Origin: Flavobacterium lacus
GTDB taxonomy: Bacteria; Bacteroidota; Bacteroidia; Flavobacteriales; Flavobacteriaceae
DNA length: 32,916 nucleotides
Direction of reading: 5' to 3'
Assembly (NCBI RefSeq): GCF_003268815.1
Contig: NZ_QLSV01000019.1
Location: 1 to 32,916, forward strand
Shown: one piece after another, positions 8,491 through 18,245 of the stretch
How the letters are laid out: the number at the start of each line of letters is the position of its first letter
Numbering within the stretch: position 1 is the first letter of the stretch
The notes under the pieces: model-generated
What the model was told of the DNA's origin: nothing
The model's input: the letters and a program-made list of their open reading frames with translations, nothing else
Databases searched by the model: none
Position numbers and translations under genes: made by a program

Positions 8491-8844
8491 AGTTGCTTTT
8501 TAATTGTATGTTGCGGGTGGTGTGTATCTTTAAGTTTGTTGAATTTGCCTCACAGAAAACGCACACCCGCTTTACATCAGATTCGAAATGCGGAACTGAT
8601 TATTTTGTTAAAGATAAAAAAAAATCTTGTGGAGTGAAAACGCGAGTTTTCCGCTAATTAAAAGTAGTTGGGGAAAGAGGAAGTCAGCACGGATTGCTAT
8701 CGGAATTCGCCGACCGCTGTACTGTGTGAAACTTCGTGGTGTTGATGTAATGCGGCGAAGTCAGAGACATTCGCCGAGCAATATACTAGATTGGAGACTT
8801 AGGGTAGCAGGGGGAAAGTCAGGTTGCTATCAATATTGCTCTTA
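8491..8844. other. 354-bp intergenic region with structured, non-coding sequence
   Basis: No gene is supported here. Several inverted repeats are present: GAAAAC-GCGA-GTTTTC (8636-8651, GNRA-type loop), CGGCGAA-GTC-AGA-GAC-A-TTCGCCG (8753-8776), and GAGCAATAT/ATATTGCTC (8776-8784 with 8833-8841) enclosing TAGCA/TGCTA. Two similar stretches, GGAAGTCAGCACGGATTGCTATC and GGAAAGTCAGGTTGCTATC in abbreviated form, recur near 8679 and 8814. A possible plus-strand promoter, TTG-N17-TAAGTTTG, is at 8511-8538. The region could encode a small RNA or be a pile of decayed repeat elements. Confidence 0.4.
8753..8776. repeat. Bulged hairpin with GTC/GAC core, compensated variant
   Basis: CGGCGAA-GTC-AGA-GAC-A-TTCGCCG keeps the GTC/GAC core, the bulged A and the trailing AGCA of the hairpin at 53-77. 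The lower stem differs from that copy, with paired changes on both strands. Confidence 0.65.
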
Positions 8845-9048
8845 TTAAAATGGAATATAAAATGTCGTATACTTCATTAACAAAAGTGTAGAAATTGTAA
8901 ATGATAAAATATGCTTTAATTTAATACGTAATAGAATTTGTGTATTAAAAATTTGCACTTTATTAAAGGTAATTTTGAAAATTAAATAAAACAATACTTG
9001 TGCAACTGCAAAAGTAGCTATTAGTGAAAGTATGTTTAAAATTTGCAT
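8845..9048 (-). CDS. Small two-segment membrane protein
   Basis: This 67-residue protein has one strong membrane segment near residues 3-27 and a second, weaker hydrophobic stretch near 46-66, joined by a basic loop (Lys and Arg rich). It starts 6 bp after the stop of the EVE-like gene, so it is almost certainly the last gene of the restriction operon. I do not recognise the family. By position it could be a membrane partner of the upstream protein, which also has a membrane segment. It is too short for certainty, but the tight spacing favours a real gene. Confidence 0.5.
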   Translation of the reverse strand: MQILNILSLIATFAVAQVLFYLIFKITFNKVQIFNTQILLRIKLKHILSFTISTLLLMKYTTFYIPF

Positions 9049-9054
9049 ATGTAT

Positions 9055-10086
9055 TTATTTAGGTTTATCCTTATTAATAGCAAATTGTTTCAAATATTTT
9101 AGTAAATCTTCATTATTAGAAATTTGCAATGAATCTTTTGCTTCTAAGATTTCTTTTTGCATTGCTCTGTCATGATTATTATTTTGATACTCAATAATTT
9201 TAGAAATTAAACCATCCGTAGATAAATCCATATTGAATCCCTCAACATCTATAGTTAAACCACCACCAGTTAAACCAATTATCACTAAGCCTACTAAAAG
9301 AATTAAACGTCCATTTTTAGATATAAATTGCGTCTTACCTTCAGAATTAACATTTATTTTTATTTGAATATCAGAAACATCAAAATGAAGATTGTGATGT
9401 TTAATAAAGCCTTCTGTAAATCGAAGAATATCGCTTCCAAAATATAATAGATCAGGAGCAGGAACGTTACTTTCTCTATTTACATTAATAATAATACTCG
9501 TTTCATCATCAATTTTGAAAAAGTCACTAATTGAACGTTCTACAATGTCCCCATAATGTGTAATATCATTTAAGGCTTGATGCGATTGCATTGCATTCCG
9601 TAATAAAATATCTGAGGATTTTTTTGAAACAGTTTTATGCCACCTAATTTTTTTTCGTTTTCTATACGGACAACCAGTTCTGTCTAAATCCAAATCCGTA
9701 ACTTCAAGTAATAGTGTTTGTTGAACTTCTCCGATGGAAATAAAAGCAGAACCTTCTGATGGAACAACCACTATATCTCCCTTTTTCATTTCATATATAA
9801 ATCGTACAATTTGACCCGCCATCAATCCAGCGTTTCTATCCGGTAAAATATTTTCAATATGCGTTTTTAATTTTAAACGGAGTTCATCCAAGTTTTTTGA
9901 CGCTTTTTTTAAGTCATCTACTTTTTTTAGAGTAATCTCTTCATGACCTATAGCTACAAAATTAAAATTTGTAAAGCTTTCAAAATATTCACCTCCTTCA
10001 GTTCTGACAATCCAATATCGTTTACCCTGCGGAACAGCCTCAATCATATCAAAAAATTGAGTAAGTTCTTCTTTAAAACTCTCCAT
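9055..10086 (-). CDS. EVE/PUA-like domain protein with a membrane segment
   Basis: This 343-residue protein opens with features of the EVE-like domain seen at the N-terminus of Mrr-type restriction proteins: WIVRTEGGEYFESF (25-38), a GDIVVVPSEGSAFISIGEV strand pair near 103-121 and IRWHKTV (147-153). In that family the domain probably senses modified bases. No Mrr nuclease follows. Instead residues 185-245 are beta-rich, residues 261-278 form one hydrophobic segment ending in a triple glycine, and the C-terminus is helical and charged. The gene lies 45 bp after hsdR and 6 bp before a small membrane-protein gene. It could be a modification sensor coupled to a membrane-acting effector. The EVE-like call is moderate; the effector role is inference. 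Confidence 0.55.
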   Translation of the reverse strand: MESFKEELTQFFDMIEAVPQGKRYWIVRTEGGEYFESFTNFNFVAIGHEEITLKKVDDLKKASKNLDELRLKLKTHIENILPDRNAGLMAGQIVRFIYEMKKGDIVVVPSEGSAFISIGEVQQTLLLEVTDLDLDRTGCPYRKRKKIRWHKTVSKKSSDILLRNAMQSHQALNDITHYGDIVERSISDFFKIDDETSIIINVNRESNVPAPDLLYFGSDILRFTEGFIKHHNLHFDVSDIQIKINVNSEGKTQFISKNGRLILLVGLVIIGLTGGGLTIDVEGFNMDLSTDGLISKIIEYQNNNHDRAMQKEILEAKDSLQISNNEDLLKYLKQFAINKDKPK

Positions 10087-10131
10087 AAGTGTTTGGTTTC
10101 TTTGTTAAATATAATAAATAAAAATAGAATT

Positions 10132-13100
10132 TTAAACATTCACCCCAACCATTCTCTTCATCGTATCAAAAAAAGCTTGATAAAATGCATCATCTTTGGC
10201 ATACAATCGATATAAATCCAACTCGTTTTTACGTTGTTTAGACATCACTTCATCTAATATTTTTCTGAATGCTAAATCTCTATTTGCCACGTCACGATTA
10301 CTAGCTACTTTGAGTAGATAATCAGGATGTGCTTGAATTTGTTTGGACAATGTAACAAATTTTATCCTTTGATCTTCTGGTGTAGCTTCCCAACCTTGAA
10401 ACCATCTTTCGTTGAAACTATTTATAATCAACTCTAATGGGTCTTCAGCTTCTTCACTACCGTGTGCTCCTCTCGGATTTGGATTTTGTGGATCTAGTTC
10501 CGTTTCACTATCATCTAATACAATGGATTCATTTAATTTTACACGTTCCAGTCCATAGGTTGATAAATCTACCGAATTAAGTAAACCGTCTAAAGCATCA
10601 ATGTCTTTATCTGTTATAATTAATTTTGGAATTAAAAATTTCAAAAACCAAAATAGCTTCTCCCAATTTATTACTTCATAAGGAAGAATAGCCGCCATTT
10701 GACCATATATTTTTACAAACTGTTTCGCTTTAATTTTAAAATCTGCTTTCTCGCTATCTTCTAATTTTAATTCCGAATTAAATCGTTCTGCAGCAGTATC
10801 AATTATCGGACTTAATAATTGAGCATCTACTTTATTAAAGTACTTTACAACAAAATCTTCTACTTCATACCACTCATACACCCCAACTTCATCTAAAACG
10901 CCTTTAATTTCGTGCAGTACATTTACATCTGTTGCTCTGCTTAAAGTGGTTGCCGTATAAAATGGATCAAAAGCTTCTTTGATATCTCCCACAGAATTGA
11001 AAAAATCAAGCACAAATAAATCTTCTGTTTTTTTACCTAATTTATCTGCTGCTCTATTTAAACGTGACAAAGCTTGTACTGCCAAAACACCTTGCAATTT
11101 TTTATCTACGTACATCGCAGTTAGCTTGGGTTGGTCAAAACCTGTTAGGTATTTATTAGCGACGACTAATATTCGATAATCATCCTCATTAAATTTATCT
11201 CTCGTGTCTTTTTCCGCAAAACCATTCAAACTTTCTTCGGTGTGTTCAATTCCTTCTACGGTTTTTTTTCCTGAAAAAGCAATGACAATTTTAAACGGAT
11301 TTCCCTTGTCTTTTAAGATGTTTTTTAACGCAAAATAATATTGAATTGCTGATTCAATACTTTGTGTAACAACCATAGCTTTGGCTTTTCCTTTTAGTTT
11401 TTTAGTATTAACCACTTTATGATAGAAATGGTCAAACATAATTTCTGCTTTGGAAGCAATGGTTTCTTTATGTCGTTCCACATAAGCACGAAGTTTCTTT
11501 TGAGCTTTTATGGTATCAAATAATGGATTATCTTCTATTGATTTTTCAATTTCATAATAACTTTTAAACGTTGTATAATTGGCTAAAACATCCAAGATAA
11601 ATCCTTCTTCAATGGCTTGTTTCATCGAGTACAAATCAAACGGTTTGAATGAACCATCTTCTTGTTGGACACCAAATTTTTCTAACGTATTGTTTTTTGG
11701 TGTTGCAGTAAAAGCTAGGTAAGAAGCATTTCCACGCATTTTTCTGGATTGCATAGCAGTAATAATAATATCTTGCGGGTCAACTTCTTCATCAATGTCA
11801 GTATTGATTTTTCCCATCGCTCGATTCATATTGTCTGCTGCTGAACCGCTTTGACTACTATGTGCCTCATCAATAATGACAGCAAAACGTTTGTCGCTCA
11901 AATCGGCGATACCATCAATGATAAACGGAAACTTTTGAATGGTGGTAATGATGATTCGTTTACCACTTTCTAAACTTTCTTTTAAATCATTTGATGAATA
12001 GGCAGGAGCCACAATATTTTTTACTTCCGAAAATTCTTTGATGTTTTCTCGTAATTGTTTGTCTAATAATCGTCTGTCGGTGACTACAATGACTGAATCA
12101 AATAATGGATTTGAAACGCCTTTACTTCCGGGAATAGTGTCACTTTCCGGATACGTTTCAATTAACTGATAAGCAGCCCAAGTAATAGAGTTTGATTTTC
12201 CTGAACCTGCGGAATGTTGAATTAAGTAATTTTGTCCAACACCTTTTTTACTCGCATCGTCTATGATTCTTCTAACCACATTCATTTGATGGTAGCGAGG
12301 AAAGAACAACGTACGTTTAGTTAAACTATCCTTTTCTGAACCATCAAAACGAACAAAATGTTGGATGATATTAGCCACACTTTGTCGAGTTAAAACTTCG
12401 TCCCATAAATAAGAAGTTTTATGCCCAAAGGGATTAGTTGGATTCCCTTTACCGTGATTATTTCCCAAATTAAATGGCAAGAAAAAAGTGGAGCCACCGT
12501 CAAGTTTGGTGGTCATATATACTTCGTCGGTATCAACAGCAAAGTGCACAATACAGCGACCAAAGTTTAATAAAGGTTGAGTGATATCTCGTTTAAATTT
12601 GTATTGATTTTGTCCGTGTACTTTAGCATTTTGACCTGTCCAATGGTTTTTGAGTTCCATCGTAGAGAAGGGGAGACCGTTAATAAACAAAACCATATCA
12701 ATTTCTTCTCTTGGATTGGTTACCGAATAACGAACTTGTCGAGTAACACTAAATTCATTTTGTTCAAATTTTTCTTTAACAGTTTGACTACTGCTAGCCA
12801 AGGGCAACACATAAAATAGGGTAAAGTGAGCATCATCTATTTCTAAACCTTTACGAAGTAATTTTAAAACGCCGTATTTCTTTATCATTCGATCCAAGCG
12901 TTCCAAAATCTTTAACTTCCAGTCGTTTTGTTTTTGAAGTTTGGCCAATTCTTCTTTTTGGGTAGTTTCCAAAAAATGCCAAAAACGTACTTCATCAATG
13001 GCGTATTTTGCATTGAAATCGGAAGCATAACCAATATAGTAGCCGTTGCCGGAACGATAGATTTCGTTTGGCTCGTTTACACCACCACTTGCTATAACTT

Positions 13101-13179
13101 TCAATTCTTCTAAAGAAGAATCGGTTAGTTTTTTTTCGATGGATTGTTCAAGGGCGGATTCGTTGGTTTGGCTAGGCAT
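10132..13179 (-). CDS. hsdR: Type I restriction enzyme, R subunit
   Basis: This 1015-residue protein has the standard HsdR layout. The N-terminal nuclease carries EEIDMVLF (Asp161) and TMELKN (Glu175, Lys177), the PD-(D/E)XK catalytic set. The SF2 translocase follows with Walker A HSAGSGKS (322-329), the DEAH box IIDEAH (435-440) and FTATP near 494. A C-terminal helical region would bind the methyltransferase core. The enzyme translocates DNA and cuts unmodified DNA together with HsdM and HsdS. It is unusual in being separated from hsdS by three other genes. It starts 6 bp after the stop of the GmrSD-like gene, which argues for co-transcription. No damage to the reading frame is seen. Confidence 0.95.
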   Translation of the reverse strand: MPSQTNESALEQSIEKKLTDSSLEELKVIASGGVNEPNEIYRSGNGYYIGYASDFNAKYAIDEVRFWHFLETTQKEELAKLQKQNDWKLKILERLDRMIKKYGVLKLLRKGLEIDDAHFTLFYVLPLASSSQTVKEKFEQNEFSVTRQVRYSVTNPREEIDMVLFINGLPFSTMELKNHWTGQNAKVHGQNQYKFKRDITQPLLNFGRCIVHFAVDTDEVYMTTKLDGGSTFFLPFNLGNNHGKGNPTNPFGHKTSYLWDEVLTRQSVANIIQHFVRFDGSEKDSLTKRTLFFPRYHQMNVVRRIIDDASKKGVGQNYLIQHSAGSGKSNSITWAAYQLIETYPESDTIPGSKGVSNPLFDSVIVVTDRRLLDKQLRENIKEFSEVKNIVAPAYSSNDLKESLESGKRIIITTIQKFPFIIDGIADLSDKRFAVIIDEAHSSQSGSAADNMNRAMGKINTDIDEEVDPQDIIITAMQSRKMRGNASYLAFTATPKNNTLEKFGVQQEDGSFKPFDLYSMKQAIEEGFILDVLANYTTFKSYYEIEKSIEDNPLFDTIKAQKKLRAYVERHKETIASKAEIMFDHFYHKVVNTKKLKGKAKAMVVTQSIESAIQYYFALKNILKDKGNPFKIVIAFSGKKTVEGIEHTEESLNGFAEKDTRDKFNEDDYRILVVANKYLTGFDQPKLTAMYVDKKLQGVLAVQALSRLNRAADKLGKKTEDLFVLDFFNSVGDIKEAFDPFYTATTLSRATDVNVLHEIKGVLDEVGVYEWYEVEDFVVKYFNKVDAQLLSPIIDTAAERFNSELKLEDSEKADFKIKAKQFVKIYGQMAAILPYEVINWEKLFWFLKFLIPKLIITDKDIDALDGLLNSVDLSTYGLERVKLNESIVLDDSETELDPQNPNPRGAHGSEEAEDPLELIINSFNERWFQGWEATPEDQRIKFVTLSKQIQAHPDYLLKVASNRDVANRDLAFRKILDEVMSKQRKNELDLYRLYAKDDAFYQAFFDTMKRMVGVNV

Positions 13180-13185
13180 AATGCT

Positions 13186-15024
13186 TTAAATTTTATAATA
13201 ATCAGTTGACCAAATTTGTTCACAGAGTAATTTTACAACTTCAACTCTTTGTTCAATGTTTTGCTTTCTTAATTCAATATGTGCTTTAAATGGAATGTTG
13301 GCTAATATACTATTTCTAAAATTAGGGTTTTTTATATAAAAATCAGGATGTAATGTTTGAGCAAAAGTATTTTCTTTTAAATAATGTGGCAGTTTATCAA
13401 TGTAATCATCACTATTAAATGATTGATTTGTTCCATTTGGTAGTAGGATTAAACCACCAATAGAATTTCTCACTTCAACAAATTCCCATTCTTGTTCAAA
13501 CTCATCTTTATGTTTATGAAAATGGTTACTCCACAAATGTTCAACTTCAAACTTTTTACCTATTGGTTCCTGGTAAGACTGATAAGTAATTCCTCTTCCA
13601 ACGCTTTCGTCTACAAAGGATGTTATTCTGCAAAGTAAATGTTTTACAAACGAATAATTTTGTTGATGTAATCTGAAGTTTTTTATTCCATCAAATGTTT
13701 GCTCCATTTGATTGATTTCATTTGTTAACACATCATTCAGATTTTCTAAGTCTAGATCTCTAATGTTTTTAGTTATATTAAAAAAAGTATATTGAATAGA
13801 TGAAGCTCCAAATTTCATAAAGTTTACAGATCTTCTAACTGTATAAGTTTCAATAAATCTTGCAACAGCATCAATTTTCTTTTTCATTATATCCATTGAA
13901 TCAGTTGATTTTAAGGGAGCTAATAATAGTGCATCAGATAACGAGGATGCTATACCCCAATAGTTTGCATAAAATAAATGAGGATATGTATTGTCAAACT
14001 TTGTGCTTTTTTCCCAAATATACAAATGAGCTTTAACCATATAATCAAATTCTTTTTCAAAGAAAACTTTAAAATCATCAGAGGTTTTTAAATTGAATTT
14101 TTCTTCATGATTATTTTTAAACCATTCATGTAATCTAGTTCCTATTTGCTCATAATCTTGATTTTCAGAATCTACTTTTCTTGGTCTAACACTTATGGCA
14201 AATTTTGCTCTAAACCAAGCTTTGAAGAAATCTAAATCAGCATTTTCATCTAAATCATGTAGACTTTTTATGTGATTTTTCCACATTTCATTTAAGGAAC
14301 TTCTTTCTTTCGAATTGTTGATTCTAGATAAAACATAGCCTTTCAACATTTCAGTGGCTGTAAGATTCATTCCTCTATCATTCATGGTTTCAAAAATGGT
14401 GTAGGCATTTTCATCTGAATACGCTGTAATTTTTACTAAAATTACATTTCCTATAAACCAATCGATGAAATAAGGTAATGCCTCATCTGTAATATCTTCT
14501 GGAAAACAATGGTCAATATCATTATATCTATTTACAATATTAATTACAGTTTCATCTTCATTTTCTTTTAATTCATATATACCGTCTTCAAATAATCCTT
14601 TCAATACTTGTTGTCTATCATCATCGGTCATGTTAAATGACTTTTCTCCATATTTTTCAGAAAACACCAAGTTTTCTATATTTACTTGTGTTTGATTGTT
14701 TTTTTGTAAATGATTAAGGTAAATTAAGAATAAAGTTATAGATGTAATTCGCTGTTGCCCATCTATAATTGAGTTTTTTCCATCTGCAACACTAAAAACA
14801 ACAGGGCCTAAATAATAACTTTGATAATTGGCTACATCAGATCGTTTATCCCCTTTATTGTAAGATTTTAAAAAAGCATTTGTTAAATCCTCAATTAAAG
14901 CAATCATGTGCTTTTCTTGCCATCGATACTCTCTTTGGAAATAATCAATAAAAAACTTCTGGTCTTTTAATAGATCATTAATACTCTTATCTGATGCTTC
15001 TATTTTGTTTTTTGTGTTACTCAT
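13186..15024 (-). CDS. DUF262-DUF1524 protein, GmrSD-like type IV restriction enzyme
   Basis: This 612-residue protein joins the two halves of the GmrSD type. The N-terminal DUF262 domain has FQREYRW (29-35) and the ParB/sulfiredoxin-like nucleotide motif DGQQR (88-92). The C-terminal DUF1524 domain has the His-Me/HNH signature FEVEHLW (Glu495, His496), followed by an Asn-containing segment (GLILLPNGTNQ) and a conserved tail. GmrSD proteins cut DNA that carries modified (for example glucosylated) cytosines and need an NTP. Here the gene sits between the GHKL gene and hsdR, so the operon can attack unmodified DNA through HsdR and probably modified DNA through this protein. Its actual target modification is unknown. 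Confidence 0.85.
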   Translation of the reverse strand: MSNTKNKIEASDKSINDLLKDQKFFIDYFQREYRWQEKHMIALIEDLTNAFLKSYNKGDKRSDVANYQSYYLGPVVFSVADGKNSIIDGQQRITSITLFLIYLNHLQKNNQTQVNIENLVFSEKYGEKSFNMTDDDRQQVLKGLFEDGIYELKENEDETVINIVNRYNDIDHCFPEDITDEALPYFIDWFIGNVILVKITAYSDENAYTIFETMNDRGMNLTATEMLKGYVLSRINNSKERSSLNEMWKNHIKSLHDLDENADLDFFKAWFRAKFAISVRPRKVDSENQDYEQIGTRLHEWFKNNHEEKFNLKTSDDFKVFFEKEFDYMVKAHLYIWEKSTKFDNTYPHLFYANYWGIASSLSDALLLAPLKSTDSMDIMKKKIDAVARFIETYTVRRSVNFMKFGASSIQYTFFNITKNIRDLDLENLNDVLTNEINQMEQTFDGIKNFRLHQQNYSFVKHLLCRITSFVDESVGRGITYQSYQEPIGKKFEVEHLWSNHFHKHKDEFEQEWEFVEVRNSIGGLILLPNGTNQSFNSDDYIDKLPHYLKENTFAQTLHPDFYIKNPNFRNSILANIPFKAHIELRKQNIEQRVEVVKLLCEQIWSTDYYKI

Positions 15025-15072
15025 AATTTATTTTAAAAAATTGAAACTACTTAATTGTAATGTTTGTATTGA

Positions 15073-18000
15073 TTATTTCTTTAAAAATTCTATTAAGTAT
15101 GTCTCAAATTGAGATAATTTTATTCCTTTCTCTGTTATTATTGATTGTGGAATTAATGTTCTATAATCTCCATCAAGATGAATTTCTTCTGTCGCATCAG
15201 TTTGTTTAAGCACTTCAATAAGATGTTCTACATGTACACCTATATCATTTATAAATTTGATATTATCTATTATTTTACTTATTTCTACTATTTCAAATCT
15301 ATCTTCACCAATATAATCGGTCATATCAACTGAACATAAAGCATAATTTGATTTTTGTTCATTTGAACGTAAGGTTTGATTTTTTGACATTTTTATTGAA
15401 GTTTTTTTATCCCATCGAGATTTCACTTCAATATAATATTTGGCTTCTTCCTTAATTTTGATGATGATATCTTGTCCATCTTGTTCTCCTTTTATTTCAT
15501 ATTTGATATCATCAGGATTTATAATTCCTTTTAAGTGTTCTTTTAAAATTTCTTCGATATGATTTCCTATTTGCTTCTTAAATTGGAAATTTGCTTTAGT
15601 TTGCTTTTCATCATCTAAAGCATTCATAGCTTGGTTTAATATTGCTTCAAAATCAGGATTAGAAATAAGTTTACCGATACTTTTAAGTTTATCGTCTTCT
15701 AAAGTTACAATAGCAAAAATATCATCTTTGGTTTCTTCTTTTGTAACTACAGAAATCATAATACTTGCTTTTTTTTCATTTAATAATTGAAACAAGTCTT
15801 GATAATATTTGTCATTTAATCTAGGAATAATTTTTAGAATAGTCGGTTTATGAGGATGGTTGTCAATATCATTAATATTATTATTAAAAATAGTTTCTTC
15901 AATAATTTTAGTTAAATATTTATTGTTAATGTAATCATCTTCTGAAATAAAAGAATTAAATTCTTTTATTGTTAATAATTCGTTTATATCCTTTTTTTCA
16001 ACATCTAAATAAAACTGTTTTATATCTATTGATACATCATAATCACGTTTTAAATCATCTGACAAACGTAGTTCAAATAATTGATTTGGATAAATTTTAC
16101 TTTCTCTAAAAACATCTTTATTACTATCATCATATGTTTTGTGTATTTCATATATGAAATTGATATTTTCTCTAACCCATTCATTATTATGTGTTGAAAT
16201 CAGATTAAAGAAAATTTCAAATAGAACTTTTCTTATACTTCTCAACTCAACTTTTTCTTTGTCTTCAACGTTAGGTAAAAGGATTAAATTATCATCTAAG
16301 TTATAGTATTTAGCAATTAGTTTGATAAGTTGTATGGGTTTGTTATTTGATTCTTTCGAGTAAGAAAGTTTACAAAAATTAAAAAGAGCATAAAAGAAAT
16401 TGGATTCAATTTTCTCACTTGATTCTATTAAATCGGCATGATAGCTCTCAATTACTAGGTCCTCGCTAAAAAAAATAGAATTTTTAAAGCTTGGTTTATC
16501 TAATTCATTTTTGACTTCATCGGAGAAATTCCTTTGATTAAATGAACTAAAGTTAAAGTTAAAAATAAATTCTTTGTCAATTAACTGATTTACTTTTTCA
16601 GGGATTAAAATTTTACCCAACTCAATTATTTCTGCATTTAAGTCTTTTGCAACTAAGAAATGACCAAACGGATGAAAATAACCCTCTATATTAGGCAATA
16701 ACTTGTACTCATTGAATACGTTTACAAGTTCAATATCAATTAAATGTTGATAGTATTTTTTTAAAGTATCTTTATCAAAATCCTCTAAATTGCATTCACT
16801 TATTTTTTCTAATAAATCTTTGTGTGTAATGAAATAAATGCTCTCGCTTTTCCAATTAATTGCATTATTACTCCAGATAACAGCTTCATTCTTTAAAGGT
16901 ATAATCTTGTAGAACTTTGAAATTAATTCATAAAAGCAATCAAATGTTTCATCATCATAATTTAGAAATTCTTCTGCAAAATAGTATACTTCTTGTATAG
17001 TTTTATATCCTTCGATTGTTTTTACAAAAGGTAATAATTCTAGTTTTTCATTCCATTCATTTTGTAGTTCTTCAAAGTATTCATTTAAAGTTTGATTGTC
17101 AGAATCAGTTTTAAAATGAACATTGGTGTACAATAAAGGATTAGAAACTTCCAACACATTACTATTTAAGAATGAGAAAATTATTTCTGTACATTTCTTT
17201 ATAATTTCTCTATTTTTTTCTTCTTGATCCTTTACTTGGTATACATCGCTATTTAAATGAATTCCATTTCTTGGTTCAGTAGGTAGAAAGTTTTTACAGT
17301 TTATAATGAAATTAATTCCAAAATTTTCAGAACCAATTAAAGGATAGTATAAAAATAAACGAGCAATTTTTTCTCCAAAATCATAGACTTCTTTGTCTTT
17401 GTTAATTGGAAGAATAATTTCAATTTCATCATCTTTATCTACAATGCTATAAAGATGAATTGGAGAACCATTCTTTGAAATAATTGTTTGATATAAGTTA
17501 ATATTTTTATTGTTATCTACTTTGTTTTTTTCTTGAAAATTATATTGTGTTATTAAATTATTCTTTCCTTTAATAGTAACTTTTTTAAGCCTTTCATTAA
17601 TGGTGAATACTAACGGAATATAATCGTCTAAATTTTCTAAAGACTTATCAATATATTCAAATTCTTTTGGCGTTTCAGGTAAATAGGTAAAAATTGTTTT
17701 AGCTTCAATAGACTCTATTGAAGTTGGACTTTCTAAAATGCGATATACTCTTTTTTTTTGCTCAGAGATATTGTCACTCAATAATTCCCAAGTTTTTGGG
17801 GTTCTATCTATTTCAAAATTTTCAATCGGAATATGATAATTACCAGTGTCTAATGTCGAATCAATTATAAATTTACGACCAAAAGAGTGTGTGGTAAGAA
17901 ATCCGGTTCCATACTTTCCAACTTCAGGAATATCATCTTCTTCCTGAATACCATATTTTCCACTAACTTGTTTAATTAATGATATTAAAGATTTTGTATC

Positions 18001-18243
18001 AAAAGGTTTTCCGTTATGGGTGAAGGATATTCTATTATAACTATAATCAATTTCAATTTCACATTCAACCGTTAAATCACAAGCATTTTGAACTAATTCC
18101 CAAATAGCTCTATTAGAGGAGTGGTCATTGAATTTTTCAAAATCACGTAGCATTTTATCTGCATGCTGCTTTAAGTCTGAACGCTCGTCTTCTTTTTTGG
18201 TTTGCTCAATGATTTTAATTATCTCTTGATTTTTTTCGATCAT
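15073..18243 (-). CDS. GHKL ATPase (sacsin-like) with C-terminal DUF3883 domain
   Basis: This 1056-residue protein begins with a GHKL ATPase domain: WELVQNACD (48-56, with Glu49 and Asn53 of the N box), FTHNGKPF (74-81, replacing the usual DxGxG) and GKYGTGF (109-115). HNG in this position is usual for sacsin-like bacterial members. The middle 700 residues are largely helical and not recognised. The C-terminus matches DUF3883: QDGQDIII (Asp925) followed by YIEVKSRW (Glu939, Lys941), a PD-(D/E)XK-like pair. GHKL proteins of this kind are common in defence islands and are thought to undergo ATP-driven closure. It starts 2 bp after the upstream gene's stop. Role in the operon is inferred: an ATP-gated nuclease or sensor. 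Confidence 0.8.
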   Translation of the reverse strand: MIEKNQEIIKIIEQTKKEDERSDLKQHADKMLRDFEKFNDHSSNRAIWELVQNACDLTVECEIEIDYSYNRISFTHNGKPFDTKSLISLIKQVSGKYGIQEEDDIPEVGKYGTGFLTTHSFGRKFIIDSTLDTGNYHIPIENFEIDRTPKTWELLSDNISEQKKRVYRILESPTSIESIEAKTIFTYLPETPKEFEYIDKSLENLDDYIPLVFTINERLKKVTIKGKNNLITQYNFQEKNKVDNNKNINLYQTIISKNGSPIHLYSIVDKDDEIEIILPINKDKEVYDFGEKIARLFLYYPLIGSENFGINFIINCKNFLPTEPRNGIHLNSDVYQVKDQEEKNREIIKKCTEIIFSFLNSNVLEVSNPLLYTNVHFKTDSDNQTLNEYFEELQNEWNEKLELLPFVKTIEGYKTIQEVYYFAEEFLNYDDETFDCFYELISKFYKIIPLKNEAVIWSNNAINWKSESIYFITHKDLLEKISECNLEDFDKDTLKKYYQHLIDIELVNVFNEYKLLPNIEGYFHPFGHFLVAKDLNAEIIELGKILIPEKVNQLIDKEFIFNFNFSSFNQRNFSDEVKNELDKPSFKNSIFFSEDLVIESYHADLIESSEKIESNFFYALFNFCKLSYSKESNNKPIQLIKLIAKYYNLDDNLILLPNVEDKEKVELRSIRKVLFEIFFNLISTHNNEWVRENINFIYEIHKTYDDSNKDVFRESKIYPNQLFELRLSDDLKRDYDVSIDIKQFYLDVEKKDINELLTIKEFNSFISEDDYINNKYLTKIIEETIFNNNINDIDNHPHKPTILKIIPRLNDKYYQDLFQLLNEKKASIMISVVTKEETKDDIFAIVTLEDDKLKSIGKLISNPDFEAILNQAMNALDDEKQTKANFQFKKQIGNHIEEILKEHLKGIINPDDIKYEIKGEQDGQDIIIKIKEEAKYYIEVKSRWDKKTSIKMSKNQTLRSNEQKSNYALCSVDMTDYIGEDRFEIVEISKIIDNIKFINDIGVHVEHLIEVLKQTDATEEIHLDGDYRTLIPQSIITEKGIKLSQFETYLIEFLKK

Positions 18244-18245
18244 AA

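Noticed and set aside
8627..8848. Open frame of 73 codons on the plus strand
   Set aside because: It crosses several inverted repeats and has a composition unlike neighbouring proteins; treated as non-coding.
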